Source: Methanomassiliicoccus sp. (GTDB taxonomy: Archaea; Thermoplasmatota; Thermoplasmata; Methanomassiliicoccales; UBA472). Taken from it: DNA of 32,224 bases. Of the stretch, positions 25,202 through 32,214 are shown piece by piece. The stretch covers positions 1 through 32,224 of the forward strand of contig SPCU01000008.1 of assembly GCA_004525545.1 (NCBI GenBank), read 5' to 3'. The notes beneath the pieces were generated by a model. The model saw nothing but the letters and a program-made list of their open reading frames with translations, ran no database searches and was not told the DNA's origin. A program made the position numbers and the translations under genes. Positions within the stretch are counted from its first letter, which is position 1. Every line of letters starts with the position of its first letter.

Positions 25202-25716
25202 AGCAACGCCTCCTCGCTCCAGTCGATATTTCCAACTGCGTACTTTTCATTTTCCCCGGCCAGTATTGACAATGTAGCCTCCGCCGCCCCCTCAGGGGTC
25301 ATCTCGGTGGTATCGATCTCAAAAACTGGAGCATCTCCGTCCATCGATTCAGCCAGTATGATGTCCAAGGCTTCGGCCAACGCGTTCTCCCTCACCTTGG
25401 CCAGCGGCCATCCACGATCGGCGAGCCGTTCCGCGAGTTTGGATGGATGACAGCGCAGTACGATGACCATGTTCACATCCAGAAGGTGGGCCAAATGCCC
25501 CACCAGCACTCCTTCCCCCATACCTTCCTGCACTAACGCCTGCTGCAGATCGTCCGGGTCAAGCTCGAAGCTGTCCCGGGCCACATCCTTGCTCTTCAGC
25601 AGCCCGTACCTCTTGGCCAGTTCATTGACCTCCAATACCTTCCAACCTTGAGATGAGAGGTATCGGGCCACGGTGCTCTTGCCGGTGCCGGGTGTTCCGG
25701 TCAAAGCGATGATCAT
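25192..25716 (-). CDS. AK6/Fap7-type adenylate kinase
   Basis: NMP-kinase-like P-loop ATPase of 174 residues. Walker A is GTPGTGKST (7-15). The remainder (LLKSKDVARDSFELDPDDL, LVGHLAHLLDVNMVIVLRCHPSKLAERL, KVRENALAEALDIIL) matches archaeal homologues of human AK6 and yeast Fap7 (COG1936), which act in small-subunit rRNA maturation as well as having weak adenylate kinase activity. The ATG at 25716 is taken because the fold starts MIIALTGTPG; 35 further upstream codons are open but unlike the family and include a GC-rich palindrome. Stop codon is TAG. Confidence 0.9.
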   Translation of the reverse strand: MIIALTGTPGTGKSTVARYLSSQGWKVLEVNELAKRYGLLKSKDVARDSFELDPDDLQQALVQEGMGEGVLVGHLAHLLDVNMVIVLRCHPSKLAERLADRGWPLAKVRENALAEALDIILAESMDGDAPVFEIDTTEMTPEGAAEATLSILAGENEKYAVGNIDWSEEALLWS

Positions 25717-25752
25717 CCCACTTGAATAGACTGCGGGTACAAAAGATGATGT

Positions 25753-25778
25753 CGAGGGGGCCATCTCGAGCCCCCTCG
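25753..25778. repeat. Perfect 9-bp GC-rich inverted repeat
   Basis: CGAGGGGGC and GCCCCCTCG around an eight-base loop (25762-25769), in the 159-base gap between truA and the AK6-type gene. On the minus strand it is followed by TCATCTTTTG, a weak T-tract, so it may terminate truA transcripts or act as a leader element of the kinase gene. Confidence 0.5.
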
Positions 25779-25875
25779 CTCCCCGCGGACCTTCTCCAAT
25801 CACATGAGGATAAAGGAACAAATGATACCAGGGTATATCAAGAGGGGGAGAGCATGCTACAATTAAGGTTAAATA

Positions 25876-26691
25876 TCATATTCCAGGCCTTTGAACGTCC
25901 ATATCAGTATTTTTCAATAATAGATCGTTGAATTGCCAGCGCAACCAAGCCTGGTCCTTTTCTCGCCTTACCCTTTCCATCATCGGTCCGAACGAGCTGC
26001 CGCTCATTTCCAGACCGTGGTCCACGTCCATAAGGAACAGGCCTTCCGGCTCGGCCGGCCCCATGGACCGACCCTCTCCCCGCAAGGCGATCCTGATCTC
26101 TTCCAACGTTACACTGCCTTGTCCCGCCTGGTCCAGCGCTGATACGATCCTTCGGACCATGTTGCGCATGAACTCCCTGGCTTGAAGGTCGATCACCACC
26201 ATGTCGCCGATGCGTTCCACTTTGACCGAATTCAAGGAACGCCTGGTAACCTTGCCGTCCGGCTTGCAGAACAAACGGAACTCGTGCTCGCCTTCGAACT
26301 CCTGGGCCCCCATGGTCATGAGGGAAAGGTCATGTCCACGATACGGCAGGTAGTAACGATACCAACGACCACGGGCGCGACGGGGGGAGAAATTATCTGG
26401 AACTTCCGCCAGGGCGATGCAGTACACGTCCCGGCAGACAGCGTTCACCGCTCGCAGCAGCTCTTGCCGACGGAAGTCCGTGTCCATAGCGAACACGTTC
26501 CCCAGGGCGCTGACCCCCCGGTCGGTTCGGCTGGCAACACGGAAACGATTCTCGTCCACGGAGGAAATGGCGCCGATCTTTTTTAAAGCGGCCAGCAGTT
26601 CACCCTCCACAGTATGGACGTGGGGCTGTCTCTGGGAACCCATGAACTTTGTCCCGTCGTAGGCGAACTTAACTGCGATCCGACCGATCAC
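25876..26691 (-). CDS. truA: tRNA pseudouridine synthase A
   Basis: Makes pseudouridine at positions 38-40 of the tRNA anticodon arm. The 271-residue protein has FAYDGTKFMGSQRQP at the N-terminus and the catalytic ASRTDRGVSA with Asp57. The second domain carries RGRWYRYYLPYRGHD and EFMRNMVRRIVSALDQAG, as expected. The start is GTG at 26691, preceded by GGAG at very short spacing. It is divergent from the trmJ-like gene, so two tRNA anticodon-arm modification genes share an 86-base promoter region. Confidence 0.94.
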   Translation of the reverse strand: MIGRIAVKFAYDGTKFMGSQRQPHVHTVEGELLAALKKIGAISSVDENRFRVASRTDRGVSALGNVFAMDTDFRRQELLRAVNAVCRDVYCIALAEVPDNFSPRRARGRWYRYYLPYRGHDLSLMTMGAQEFEGEHEFRLFCKPDGKVTRRSLNSVKVERIGDMVVIDLQAREFMRNMVRRIVSALDQAGQGSVTLEEIRIALRGEGRSMGPAEPEGLFLMDVDHGLEMSGSSFGPMMERVRREKDQAWLRWQFNDLLLKNTDMDVQRPGI

Positions 26692-26747
26692 GCTCCAGAT
26701 ATCCTAAAGCTGGACTAAATCCTTTGCAGTCGTCCTCTGAAAATCTC

Positions 26748-26754
26748 TATATAA
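26748..26754 (+). promoter_or_regulatory. TATA box of the trmJ-like gene
   Basis: TATATAA is centred 27 bases before the ATG at 26778, indicating a leaderless or nearly leaderless transcript, and rules against the upstream in-frame start at 26724. Confidence 0.6.
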
Positions 26755-26777
26755 CGGCTGAGGCTGTCCCAGGAGCG

Positions 26778-27479
26778 ATGCCGGAGGTCAAGGTGGTTCT
26801 CGTGGAGCCCAGGGTCGACGGGAACGTCGGGGCGGTGGCCAGGGCTATGGCCAATTTTGGGTTTCGTGAGCTTTGCATGGTAAACCCATGTACCTTAACG
26901 GACGAGGCGTTCAAGCGCGCTAAGCACGCTAATTACATATTGAAAGAGGCGACGATCGTCAGCAGCTTCGAGGATGCGATCGCCGATTGCTTTCACGTGG
27001 TAGGTACTAGCGGCATAGTGACCGCTGGAGAGAAACATTACATACGTATACCATTGACACCGAAGGAGTTCACCGACCGTTTAGAGGGGGTGGAGGAGAA
27101 GATAGCGTTGGTGTTCGGTCGGGAGGACATGGGCCTAAGCCAGGAGCAATTGGCACGATGCGACCTGCTGGTCAGCATACCTTCGCATGAGGAATACCCT
27201 ATCCTCAACCTTTCCCATGCCGTCACCATCGTTCTGTACGAGCTATATCAGAGATCCATCCACGTCGGCTCGCCCAAGAAGGCCAGCGAACCGGAGAGAG
27301 ATCGGTTGATCCAGTTCTTCGACGATCTGCTGGATGCGATAAATTATCCGGAGTTCCGTAGAGAACGGACATCCATAATGTTCCGCAGGATCATGGGAAG
27401 GGCATTACCCAGCAGATGGGAGTTCCATACCATCATGGGCGTTTTCGGCGATGCTGCCAAGATCATCAAGAAGAAGTGA
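26778..27479 (+). CDS. trmJ: SPOUT tRNA methyltransferase, TrmJ-like
   Basis: SAM-dependent 2'-O-methyltransferase of the SpoU/TrmH class, 233 residues. Motif 1 is PRVDGNVGAVARAMANFG (11-28), motif 2 LVFGREDMGLS and motif 3 IPSHEEYPILNLSHAVTIVLYEL, forming the trefoil-knot SAM site. The additional C-terminal helical region (about 165-233) is typical of TrmJ, which methylates ribose 32 of tRNA. Target assignment is by family resemblance. The start is set by the TATA box position. Confidence 0.88.
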   Translation: MPEVKVVLVEPRVDGNVGAVARAMANFGFRELCMVNPCTLTDEAFKRAKHANYILKEATIVSSFEDAIADCFHVVGTSGIVTAGEKHYIRIPLTPKEFTDRLEGVEEKIALVFGREDMGLSQEQLARCDLLVSIPSHEEYPILNLSHAVTIVLYELYQRSIHVGSPKKASEPERDRLIQFFDDLLDAINYPEFRRERTSIMFRRIMGRALPSRWEFHTIMGVFGDAAKIIKKK

Positions 27480-27480
27480 T

Positions 27481-28512
27481 TCATGGACTGTACTTTCCCA
27501 GTACCTTCCCCAGATCGTCCCCTGGAGCTACCGTGGGAGCGAAGGGGCCGTTCATCTCCGATATGCCGGTGATGATGGCGATCATTCGGATGTTTCCCTC
27601 CATCTCCTCCTCCATGCGCACTCCGAACTTGACCGTCGCCTCCTCGTCCAAGACCTTGGTGATACTTGCGATGATCCGATTCGCACGACGCATGGTCAGA
27701 TTGCTACCGCCGGCGATATGGATGAGGGCGCCGGTGCCGCCGCGAATGTCCACGTCCAACAGTGGATTTTCAACGGCCTCCCGAACAACAGCCTCTGGAT
27801 CGGCATTCTCCCCATAGAGGATGGTGGACACTCCTCCCTGCTCCATGATGGTGCGCAGGTCGGCGAAGTCCAGGTTGATGAGCGAGGGCAAGGTTAGGAC
27901 GTCCACAGTACCCTTGATCAATTCAGAGATGAGCTGGTCGATCACCGCCAGCCCCTGATCGACCGGTATGTTCTCCACCATGTGCAGAAGACGGTCGTTG
28001 TCCAGCACCAGCATACTGTTCGACGCTTCCCTGAGGCGTTTCAATCCCTTCAGGGCGATGTTGCGACGTGTAACTCCTTCAAAACTGAAGGGCGTGGTGG
28101 CGATCGTGATGACCATAGAACCGCAACGTCGGGCGATGTCCGCTACTACTGGCGAAGCGCCTGTACCAGTGCCTCCGCCGAGACCGGTGATTATGAACGT
28201 CAGGTCAACGCCCTGAAAGATCTTGGATAATAGCACAGAGGCGTTTAGGGCGCATTCTTCTCCTACATCAGGACGGCCACCGGTGCCTAGACCCTTCGTG
28301 TACTCCGCACCTATCAATAGTCGATTAGGACATTCCGTGACCTTGAGGGACCTCTGGTCAGTATTGATGGCGACCGTCGTGGCTGACTCTATGCCGATCT
28401 GGTTGAGACGGGTTATGCTATTACACCCACCTCCCCCACAACCGACCACCAGGATGTTGAGCTCGTGTAGCTCTACCTCAGACTCATCCAGCCCCTCGAA
28501 GCGCGACCCCAT
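27481..28512 (-). CDS. ftsZ2: Cell division GTPase FtsZ2
   Basis: Tubulin-family GTPase, 343 residues. The N-terminal Gly-rich loop is VVGCGGGGCNS (22-32), the tubulin signature GGGTGTG is at 112-118 and the T7 loop NLDFAD at 213-218. Features such as VLDNDRLL, LPSLINLDFADLRTIMEQGG and LLDVDIRGGTGALIHIAGG follow the archaeal FtsZ2 pattern. In haloarchaea FtsZ2 drives constriction, working after FtsZ1. A short tail (about 320-343) follows the core. It lies 28 bases after the RHH gene and should be in the same operon; SD-like GGAGCTGAGGG precedes the ATG. Confidence 0.93.
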   Translation of the reverse strand: MGSRFEGLDESEVELHELNILVVGCGGGGCNSITRLNQIGIESATTVAINTDQRSLKVTECPNRLLIGAEYTKGLGTGGRPDVGEECALNASVLLSKIFQGVDLTFIITGLGGGTGTGASPVVADIARRCGSMVITIATTPFSFEGVTRRNIALKGLKRLREASNSMLVLDNDRLLHMVENIPVDQGLAVIDQLISELIKGTVDVLTLPSLINLDFADLRTIMEQGGVSTILYGENADPEAVVREAVENPLLDVDIRGGTGALIHIAGGSNLTMRRANRIIASITKVLDEEATVKFGVRMEEEMEGNIRMIAIITGISEMNGPFAPTVAPGDDLGKVLGKYSP

Positions 28513-28540
28513 CCCTCAGCTCCTGCGACCGACCGGGAGG

Positions 28541-28858
28541 TCACCTCAACTCGCCCATGGCCTTTTCCAACCTCATGCGGACGTATTCCCGAACCGCGTT
28601 TCGGATGGCATCATCGATGGAAACGGAATCGCCGTCCCTGATTAGGGACTCTAATTCCACCACCTTGACCTTGGGCAGCTCCACAGTTACCCTTTGAATG
28701 TGATCGGGAGTGAAGTTCGTCTCGATGAAGGAATCAATGGCCGCTCGGATGGCGTCGGATATGGTCTGGTACTTGCCGCCATCGATGAGCGCCTGTAATG
28801 CCCCTAGCTTATCCGTTTGAATCCTAACGGTTATCCTCTCGCTGTCGCTCATGCCCAT
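28541..28858 (-). CDS. Tandem ribbon-helix-helix regulator upstream of ftsZ2 (CdrS-like role)
   Basis: 105-residue protein made of two ribbon-helix-helix units: about residues 8-47 (ERITVRIQTDKLGALQALI...SDAIRAAIDSFI) and 55-97 (QRVTVELPKVKVVELESLI...IDDAIRNAVREYV). RHH proteins bind DNA as dimers; here one chain supplies both halves. In haloarchaea a single-RHH protein, CdrS, controls ftsZ2. This gene directly precedes ftsZ2, so a similar division-control role is likely but inferred. A perfect inverted repeat (28875-28903) sits between its TATA box and its start, suggesting autoregulation. Start is ATG 28858 or 28852; the longer frame starts with a TTG inside the repeat and is unlikely. Confidence 0.87.
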   Translation of the reverse strand: MGMSDSERITVRIQTDKLGALQALIDGGKYQTISDAIRAAIDSFIETNFTPDHIQRVTVELPKVKVVELESLIRDGDSVSIDDAIRNAVREYVRMRLEKAMGELR

Positions 28859-28874
28859 GCCCTGACCATACTTC

Positions 28875-28903
28875 GTCTGACAATAATTCAATATTTGTCA
28901 GAC
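28875..28903. promoter_or_regulatory. Perfect inverted repeat, probable RHH operator
   Basis: GTCTGACAA (28875-28883) and TTGTCAGAC (28895-28903) with an AT-rich 11-base spacer; half-site centres are 20 bases apart, about two helical turns. It begins at the predicted transcription start (about 28904) of the RHH-ftsZ2 operon. Confidence 0.7.
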
Positions 28904-28925
28904 AATTAGATGATAATCTTGAAGA

Positions 28926-28933
28926 TATATAAA
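28926..28933 (-). promoter_or_regulatory. TATA box of the RHH-ftsZ2 operon
   Basis: TTTATATA on the minus strand, about 26 bases before the edge of the inverted repeat. Confidence 0.6.
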
Positions 28934-29043
28934 TGTTGGCGACTGGCCAGGACCCTGCACTTTTAATGCTAAACCCAGGTCGTCCCACGGTGTAGTGATT
29001 TCACGTTTGCCGGTTCTCCTAATATAAGGAAATACCGCAAATC

Positions 29044-29050
29044 TTTATAA
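29044..29050 (+). promoter_or_regulatory. Upstream TATA box of tbp
   Basis: TTTATAA predicts a start near 29073, giving a 13-base leader that contains the AGGTGA Shine-Dalgarno. Confidence 0.5.
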
Positions 29051-29055
29051 ATGGG

Positions 29056-29064
29056 TATATAAAT
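29056..29064 (+). promoter_or_regulatory. Downstream TATA box of tbp
   Basis: TATATAAAT, a stronger match than the upstream box, but it predicts a start at about 29086, at the start codon itself. Confidence 0.45.
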
Positions 29065-29085
29065 AACCTCGCGTAGGTGACCCGA

Positions 29086-29634
29086 TTGGCCAAGATAAAA
29101 ATTGAGAATGTCGTGGCTTCCACTACATTAGGGGAAGAACTTGACCTGCAGACCATCGCCCTCGCCTTGGATGGCGCGGAGTACGAACCGGAGCAGTTCC
29201 CTGGACTAATCTACCGGCTGAAGGACCCGAAGACCGCGACATTGCTCTTCCGCAGTGGCAAGGTTGTATGCACCGGCGCAAAGAGCCTGGAGCATGTAGA
29301 GGTCGCCATCAAGAAGGTGGCTAAGCAGATCGAGATGGCAGGCATCAAGATCAAGATGCAACCAAAGCCGGATGTGCAGAACATCGTGGCCTCCTCTGAC
29401 CTAGGACAAGAGATCAACCTCAACGCCATAGCTATTTCACTGGGATTGGAGCGTGTGGAGTATGAGCCCGAACAGTTCCCTGGACTTGTCTACCGCATCG
29501 ACGTGCCCAAGGTGGTAGTGCTGCTCTTCGGATCCGGTAAACTGGTCTGCACTGGAGCAAAGAAGGAAGAGGATGTAGAGGCAGCGGTCAACAAGATCAC
29601 TGAGGAACTGAAGGCCGCGGGCTTGTTGAAGTGA
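29086..29634 (+). CDS. tbp: TATA-box binding protein
   Basis: Basal transcription factor that recognises archaeal promoters; 182 residues forming the two-repeat saddle. The repeats are obvious: EYEPEQFPGLIYRLKDPKTA with SGKVVCTGAK, then EYEPEQFPGLVYRIDVPKVV with SGKLVCTGAK. The start is assigned to TTG 29086 (MAKIKIENVVAS), five bases after AGGTGA (29075-29080). The alternative GTG at 29077 is part of that Shine-Dalgarno. Two TATA boxes lie upstream. Its stop overlaps the following hydrolase gene in GTGA, linking the two. Confidence 0.96.
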   Translation: MAKIKIENVVASTTLGEELDLQTIALALDGAEYEPEQFPGLIYRLKDPKTATLLFRSGKVVCTGAKSLEHVEVAIKKVAKQIEMAGIKIKMQPKPDVQNIVASSDLGQEINLNAIAISLGLERVEYEPEQFPGLVYRIDVPKVVVLLFGSGKLVCTGAKKEEDVEAAVNKITEELKAAGLLK

Positions 29635-30467
29635 TTTTTCCCTTTCCGGTCCTCGACAATCACGTTCATCTCCAGCCTTCGGGCCGGAATGTCGAGGCCG
29701 TCAAAGATTTTTTAAAGGTCGGTGGTACCCACCTGGTGCTCAGTCACATGCCTTATGACGAGGCGCCTATCCGATCGTCTGACGATTTCTCGACGGCATA
29801 CGCGATCACCCTTAGCCTGTCATAGAAGGCGCGTTCTGCAGGGGCGCGTACCTTTGTCACCTTGGGGCCATACCCGGTCGAGCTTCTGGGGTTGGTCGAG
29901 CGCATGCCCTTGGAAGCGGCCGTGGAGGTCATGAAAGGCGGGATGGACCGCGCGGCGGACCTGGTCCGTGAAGGACTGGCAGTGGGACTGGGCGAGATCG
30001 GGAGGCCTCATTTTCCGGTGTCGGACGAGATCATGACCGCTTCCAACGATATTCTGTCATACGGAATGCAATTGGCCAAGGAGTGCGGCTGCCCGGTGGT
30101 CATCCATGCGGAGAGCGCCACCCCTGATAGCATGGAGGACCTTGGAAGAATGGCGGACAAGGTCGGACTCTCCAGAGAAAAAGTTGTGAAGCATTACTGC
30201 ACGCCGTTGATCACCCCGGAGGAGTGCCGGGGGCTTTACCCTTCAATATTGGCCTCGAGACCATCAGTGAATGAGGCTTTGGGCAAAGGGGACCGCTTCC
30301 TCATGGAAACGGATTATATGGACGACCCGGAACGTCCAGGAGCGGTGCTGGCAATTACTACAGTACCGAAGAGGATGCGCCAGCTGGTGGAGAAGGGCAC
30401 CGACGGATCGGCCCTCTGGAAGATAAATAAGGACAATCCCGAGAAGGTCTACGGCGTAGAGTTCTAG
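29631..30467 (+). CDS. TatD-like metal-dependent hydrolase (COG1099 type) with in-frame UAG at codon 65
   Basis: Predicted TIM-barrel metal hydrolase. Fragments before and after the TAG at 29823-29825 are in the same frame and form one 278-residue family member if codon 65 is read. Metal ligands lie on both sides: His11 and His13 (DNHVHL) before it; Glu122 (GEIGRPHF), His159 (VVIHAES), His188 (VVKHYC) and Asp228 (METDYMDD) after it. Neither piece alone could be active. An 8-bp stem with a two-base bulge can form at 29826-29854, immediately after the UAG. Pyrrolysine insertion is the attractive reading; a nonsense mutation (pseudogene) or a base error is the alternative. It starts GTG, overlapping tbp by four bases, and ends at another TAG, with a TGA nine bases beyond. 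It overlaps acylphosphatase by four bases convergently. Confidence 0.75.
29826..29854 (+). promoter_or_regulatory. Potential stem-loop immediately 3' of the in-frame UAG
   Basis: AAGG (29826-29829) plus CGCG (29830-29833) pair with CGCG (29845-29848) and CCTT (29851-29854), with an 11-base loop and a TA bulge. Its position resembles a PYLIS-type element; a chance hairpin in GC-rich coding sequence is possible. Confidence 0.35.
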
Positions 30468-30736
30468 TGCAGGACTTGAAAGCCCTCTAACCCCTCAGGC
30501 TCTTCCACCTTGATGTCCATCCGGATCACCTCGGCTTTGGGGTGCTCGTTCTTGAGCTTTCTGATCAGTTCTTGCACCGACTGACGCTGCCCTTCGAAAA
30601 CTGCATTGACCGTCCCGTCGGGCATATTCTTGATATAACCGCTGATGGAGAGCACCCTGGCCCATTGCCGCGCATATTGACGGAAATAGATCCCTTGGAC
30701 CCTCCCCTCGAAAACGACCGAAACGCGGTACACCAT
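30464..30736 (-). CDS. acyP: Acylphosphatase
   Basis: Small enzyme of 90 residues hydrolysing acyl phosphates such as carbamoyl phosphate or acetyl phosphate. The signature FEGRVQGIYFRQYARQWA carries the phosphate-binding Arg at about 19, and GYIKNMPDGTVNAVFEG carries the catalytic Asn at about 37. Length is normal. It ends with TAG, overlapping the TatD-like gene's end by four bases. Confidence 0.95.
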   Translation of the reverse strand: MVYRVSVVFEGRVQGIYFRQYARQWARVLSISGYIKNMPDGTVNAVFEGQRQSVQELIRKLKNEHPKAEVIRMDIKVEEPEGLEGFQVLH

Positions 30737-30799
30737 TATGATATCATCAGATTTAGGACCTATAATTATCTATCCCGGTCAGTCTGGGGAGCAAGAATA

Positions 30800-30810
30800 T
30801 TTAATATAAA
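30800..30810 (+). promoter_or_regulatory. TATA box of ftsZ1
   Basis: TTTAATATAAA predicts a start near 30831 and a leader of about 32 bases that contains the GGAAGGG Shine-Dalgarno. Confidence 0.5.
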
Positions 30811-30862
30811 GGTCATATCGGAGCAGAACTCTAAATATGGCCGTGGCCAGAGGAAGGGATGG

Positions 30863-31987
30863 ATGATGAAATCACTTGTTGAGGAAGCTCTAGCGAAGGA
30901 AGCCGCCCCAGTCAGGATGGAGGCCACACCGAATTTCGGATACCAGCAGTTGGATTCGACGGACGCTGAGCTAATAGAACTTTTACAGAAACTGAAAACG
31001 AACATCAAGATCTTCGGCGTGGGGGGAGGCGGTTCGAATACCATCAGCCGCATCTCCGAGGAGAACATCTCCGGGGTGGAGACCTACGCCGCCAACACAG
31101 ATGCCCAGCACTTGCTGGCCGCCAGGGCGCAACATAAGATCCTGCTGGGCCGTAGGAGCACTAGGGGATTGGGCGCTGGAGCGCTCCCGCAAGTTGGGGA
31201 GCAGTCGGCCAGAGAGGCTGAGGAAGAGATCAGGAAGGCTGTCACCGATGCTCATATCGTCTTCGTCACCGCCGGCATGGGCGGAGGCACCGGAACCGGG
31301 GCCGCCGCCGTCGTGGCCGGGATGGCTAGGGAGATGGGGGCATTGACCATCGCGGTCACCACCACCCCCTTCAAGGGCGAGGGGCGCATGCGCATGGAGA
31401 ACGCCGAGTGGGGACTGCAGCGCCTGAGGAGTTCGGCCGACACAGTAATAGTCATACCGAACGACAAGCTCATCGAGCTCTACCCGCGACTCGGTCTAAA
31501 TCAGGCCTTCAAGGTGGCGGACGAGATCGTTACCAAGGCTATCAAGGGGATCACCGAACTTATCACCAAACCCGGCCTGGTCAACCTGGACTTCAACGAT
31601 GTCCGAACGATAATGAAGGGAGCCGGGGTTGCCATGATCGGACTTGGAGAGAGCGATGGTCATGCCGAGGACCGGGCCAAGGAGGCCATCGAGCGCGCCT
31701 TGAGCTCCCCCTTGCTGGAAGTGGATATCACCGGAGCGAACGGAGTGCTTGTCAACGTCATAGGCGGAGAGGACATGACCATTTCGGACGCCGAGTTCAT
31801 CGCCGAGGAAGTGCAGAGGAGGGTCAGCCCCAACGCCAGGATCATCTGGGGAGCGGCCGTGGACCCCTCGTTGGAGCATACCATCAGGGTGATGGTCGTG
31901 GTGGCCGGGGTCAAGTCCAAGCAGATCCTAGGAACACCCAACGACACCGAGAAGCTGCGCAAGGCCGATCTGGACTTCATCCGGTAA
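30863..31987 (+). CDS. ftsZ1: Cell division GTPase FtsZ1
   Basis: Tubulin-family GTPase, 374 residues. The FtsZ1 pattern is clear: an N-terminal tail starting [10 protein letters not shown] and ending in [25 protein letters not shown], then [13 protein letters not shown], the GTP-binding GGGTGTG (140-146), [18 protein letters not shown] with the T7 loop at 241-246, and AMIGLGESD. In haloarchaea FtsZ1 forms the first ring and recruits FtsZ2 and SepF. The start ATG follows GGAAGGG at 30852-30858; a second ATG follows at once. The open frame extends far upstream over acyP, but the TATA box excludes this. No sepF is visible in the window. Confidence 0.94.
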   Translation: MMKSLVEEALAKEAAPVRMEATPNFGYQQLDSTDAELIELLQKLKTNIKIFGVGGGGSNTISRISEENISGVETYAANTDAQHLLAARAQHKILLGRRSTRGLGAGALPQVGEQSAREAEEEIRKAVTDAHIVFVTAGMGGGTGTGAAAVVAGMAREMGALTIAVTTTPFKGEGRMRMENAEWGLQRLRSSADTVIVIPNDKLIELYPRLGLNQAFKVADEIVTKAIKGITELITKPGLVNLDFNDVRTIMKGAGVAMIGLGESDGHAEDRAKEAIERALSSPLLEVDITGANGVLVNVIGGEDMTISDAEFIAEEVQRRVSPNARIIWGAAVDPSLEHTIRVMVVVAGVKSKQILGTPNDTEKLRKADLDFIR

Positions 31988-31995
31988 AATCTTTG

Positions 31996-32011
31996 CGGGG
32001 GCCATCCCCCG
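31996..32011. terminator. Hairpin between convergent ftsZ1 and XRE genes
   Basis: CGGGGG and CCCCCG with a CCAT loop, followed on the plus strand by an AT-rich stretch with short T-runs. It can serve both genes. Confidence 0.5.
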
Positions 32012-32019
32012 TAATATTT

Positions 32020-32214
32020 CTATTTTCCATATTGAAAAATGTCCTCGATCGAGACCTTGAAGAATGCGGCCATTTTAAACGCCAAATCCAATGATGGATC
32101 GTACCTCTCCTTCTCTATGGCGAGGACCGTTTGTCGGGTAATACCCAACTTTTCCGCCAATCCCCTTTGCGTCAAATTAGTCATTGATCGATAGACCCGC
32201 AGACGATTGTGCAC
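32020..32214 (-). CDS. Small XRE-family HTH regulator
   Basis: A 64-residue DNA-binding protein consisting of one Cro/C1-type helix-turn-helix: LRVYRSMTNLTQRGLAEKLGITRQTVLAIEKERYDPSL, then the usual LAFKMAAFFKVSIEDIF. This is the compact archaeal/bacterial YgzD-like type, which usually acts as an autonomous repressor. The start is GTG at 32214; the codon just before it is an in-frame TAA, which fixes the N-terminus. The stop is TAG. The gene is complete, but its promoter lies outside the window, so its target cannot be guessed beyond possible autoregulation. Confidence 0.88.
   Translation of the reverse strand: MHNRLRVYRSMTNLTQRGLAEKLGITRQTVLAIEKERYDPSLDLAFKMAAFFKVSIEDIFQYGK

Noticed and set aside
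29722-29934. Frameshift explanation for the broken TatD-like gene
   Set aside because: The halves before and after the break are in the same frame; the shifted frame here has no family similarity. A single UAG is the only lesion.
30542-30862. Longer FtsZ1 starting at 30542
   Set aside because: The extra 107 codons run antisense over acylphosphatase and across the ftsZ1 TATA box; the family N-terminus begins at 30863.
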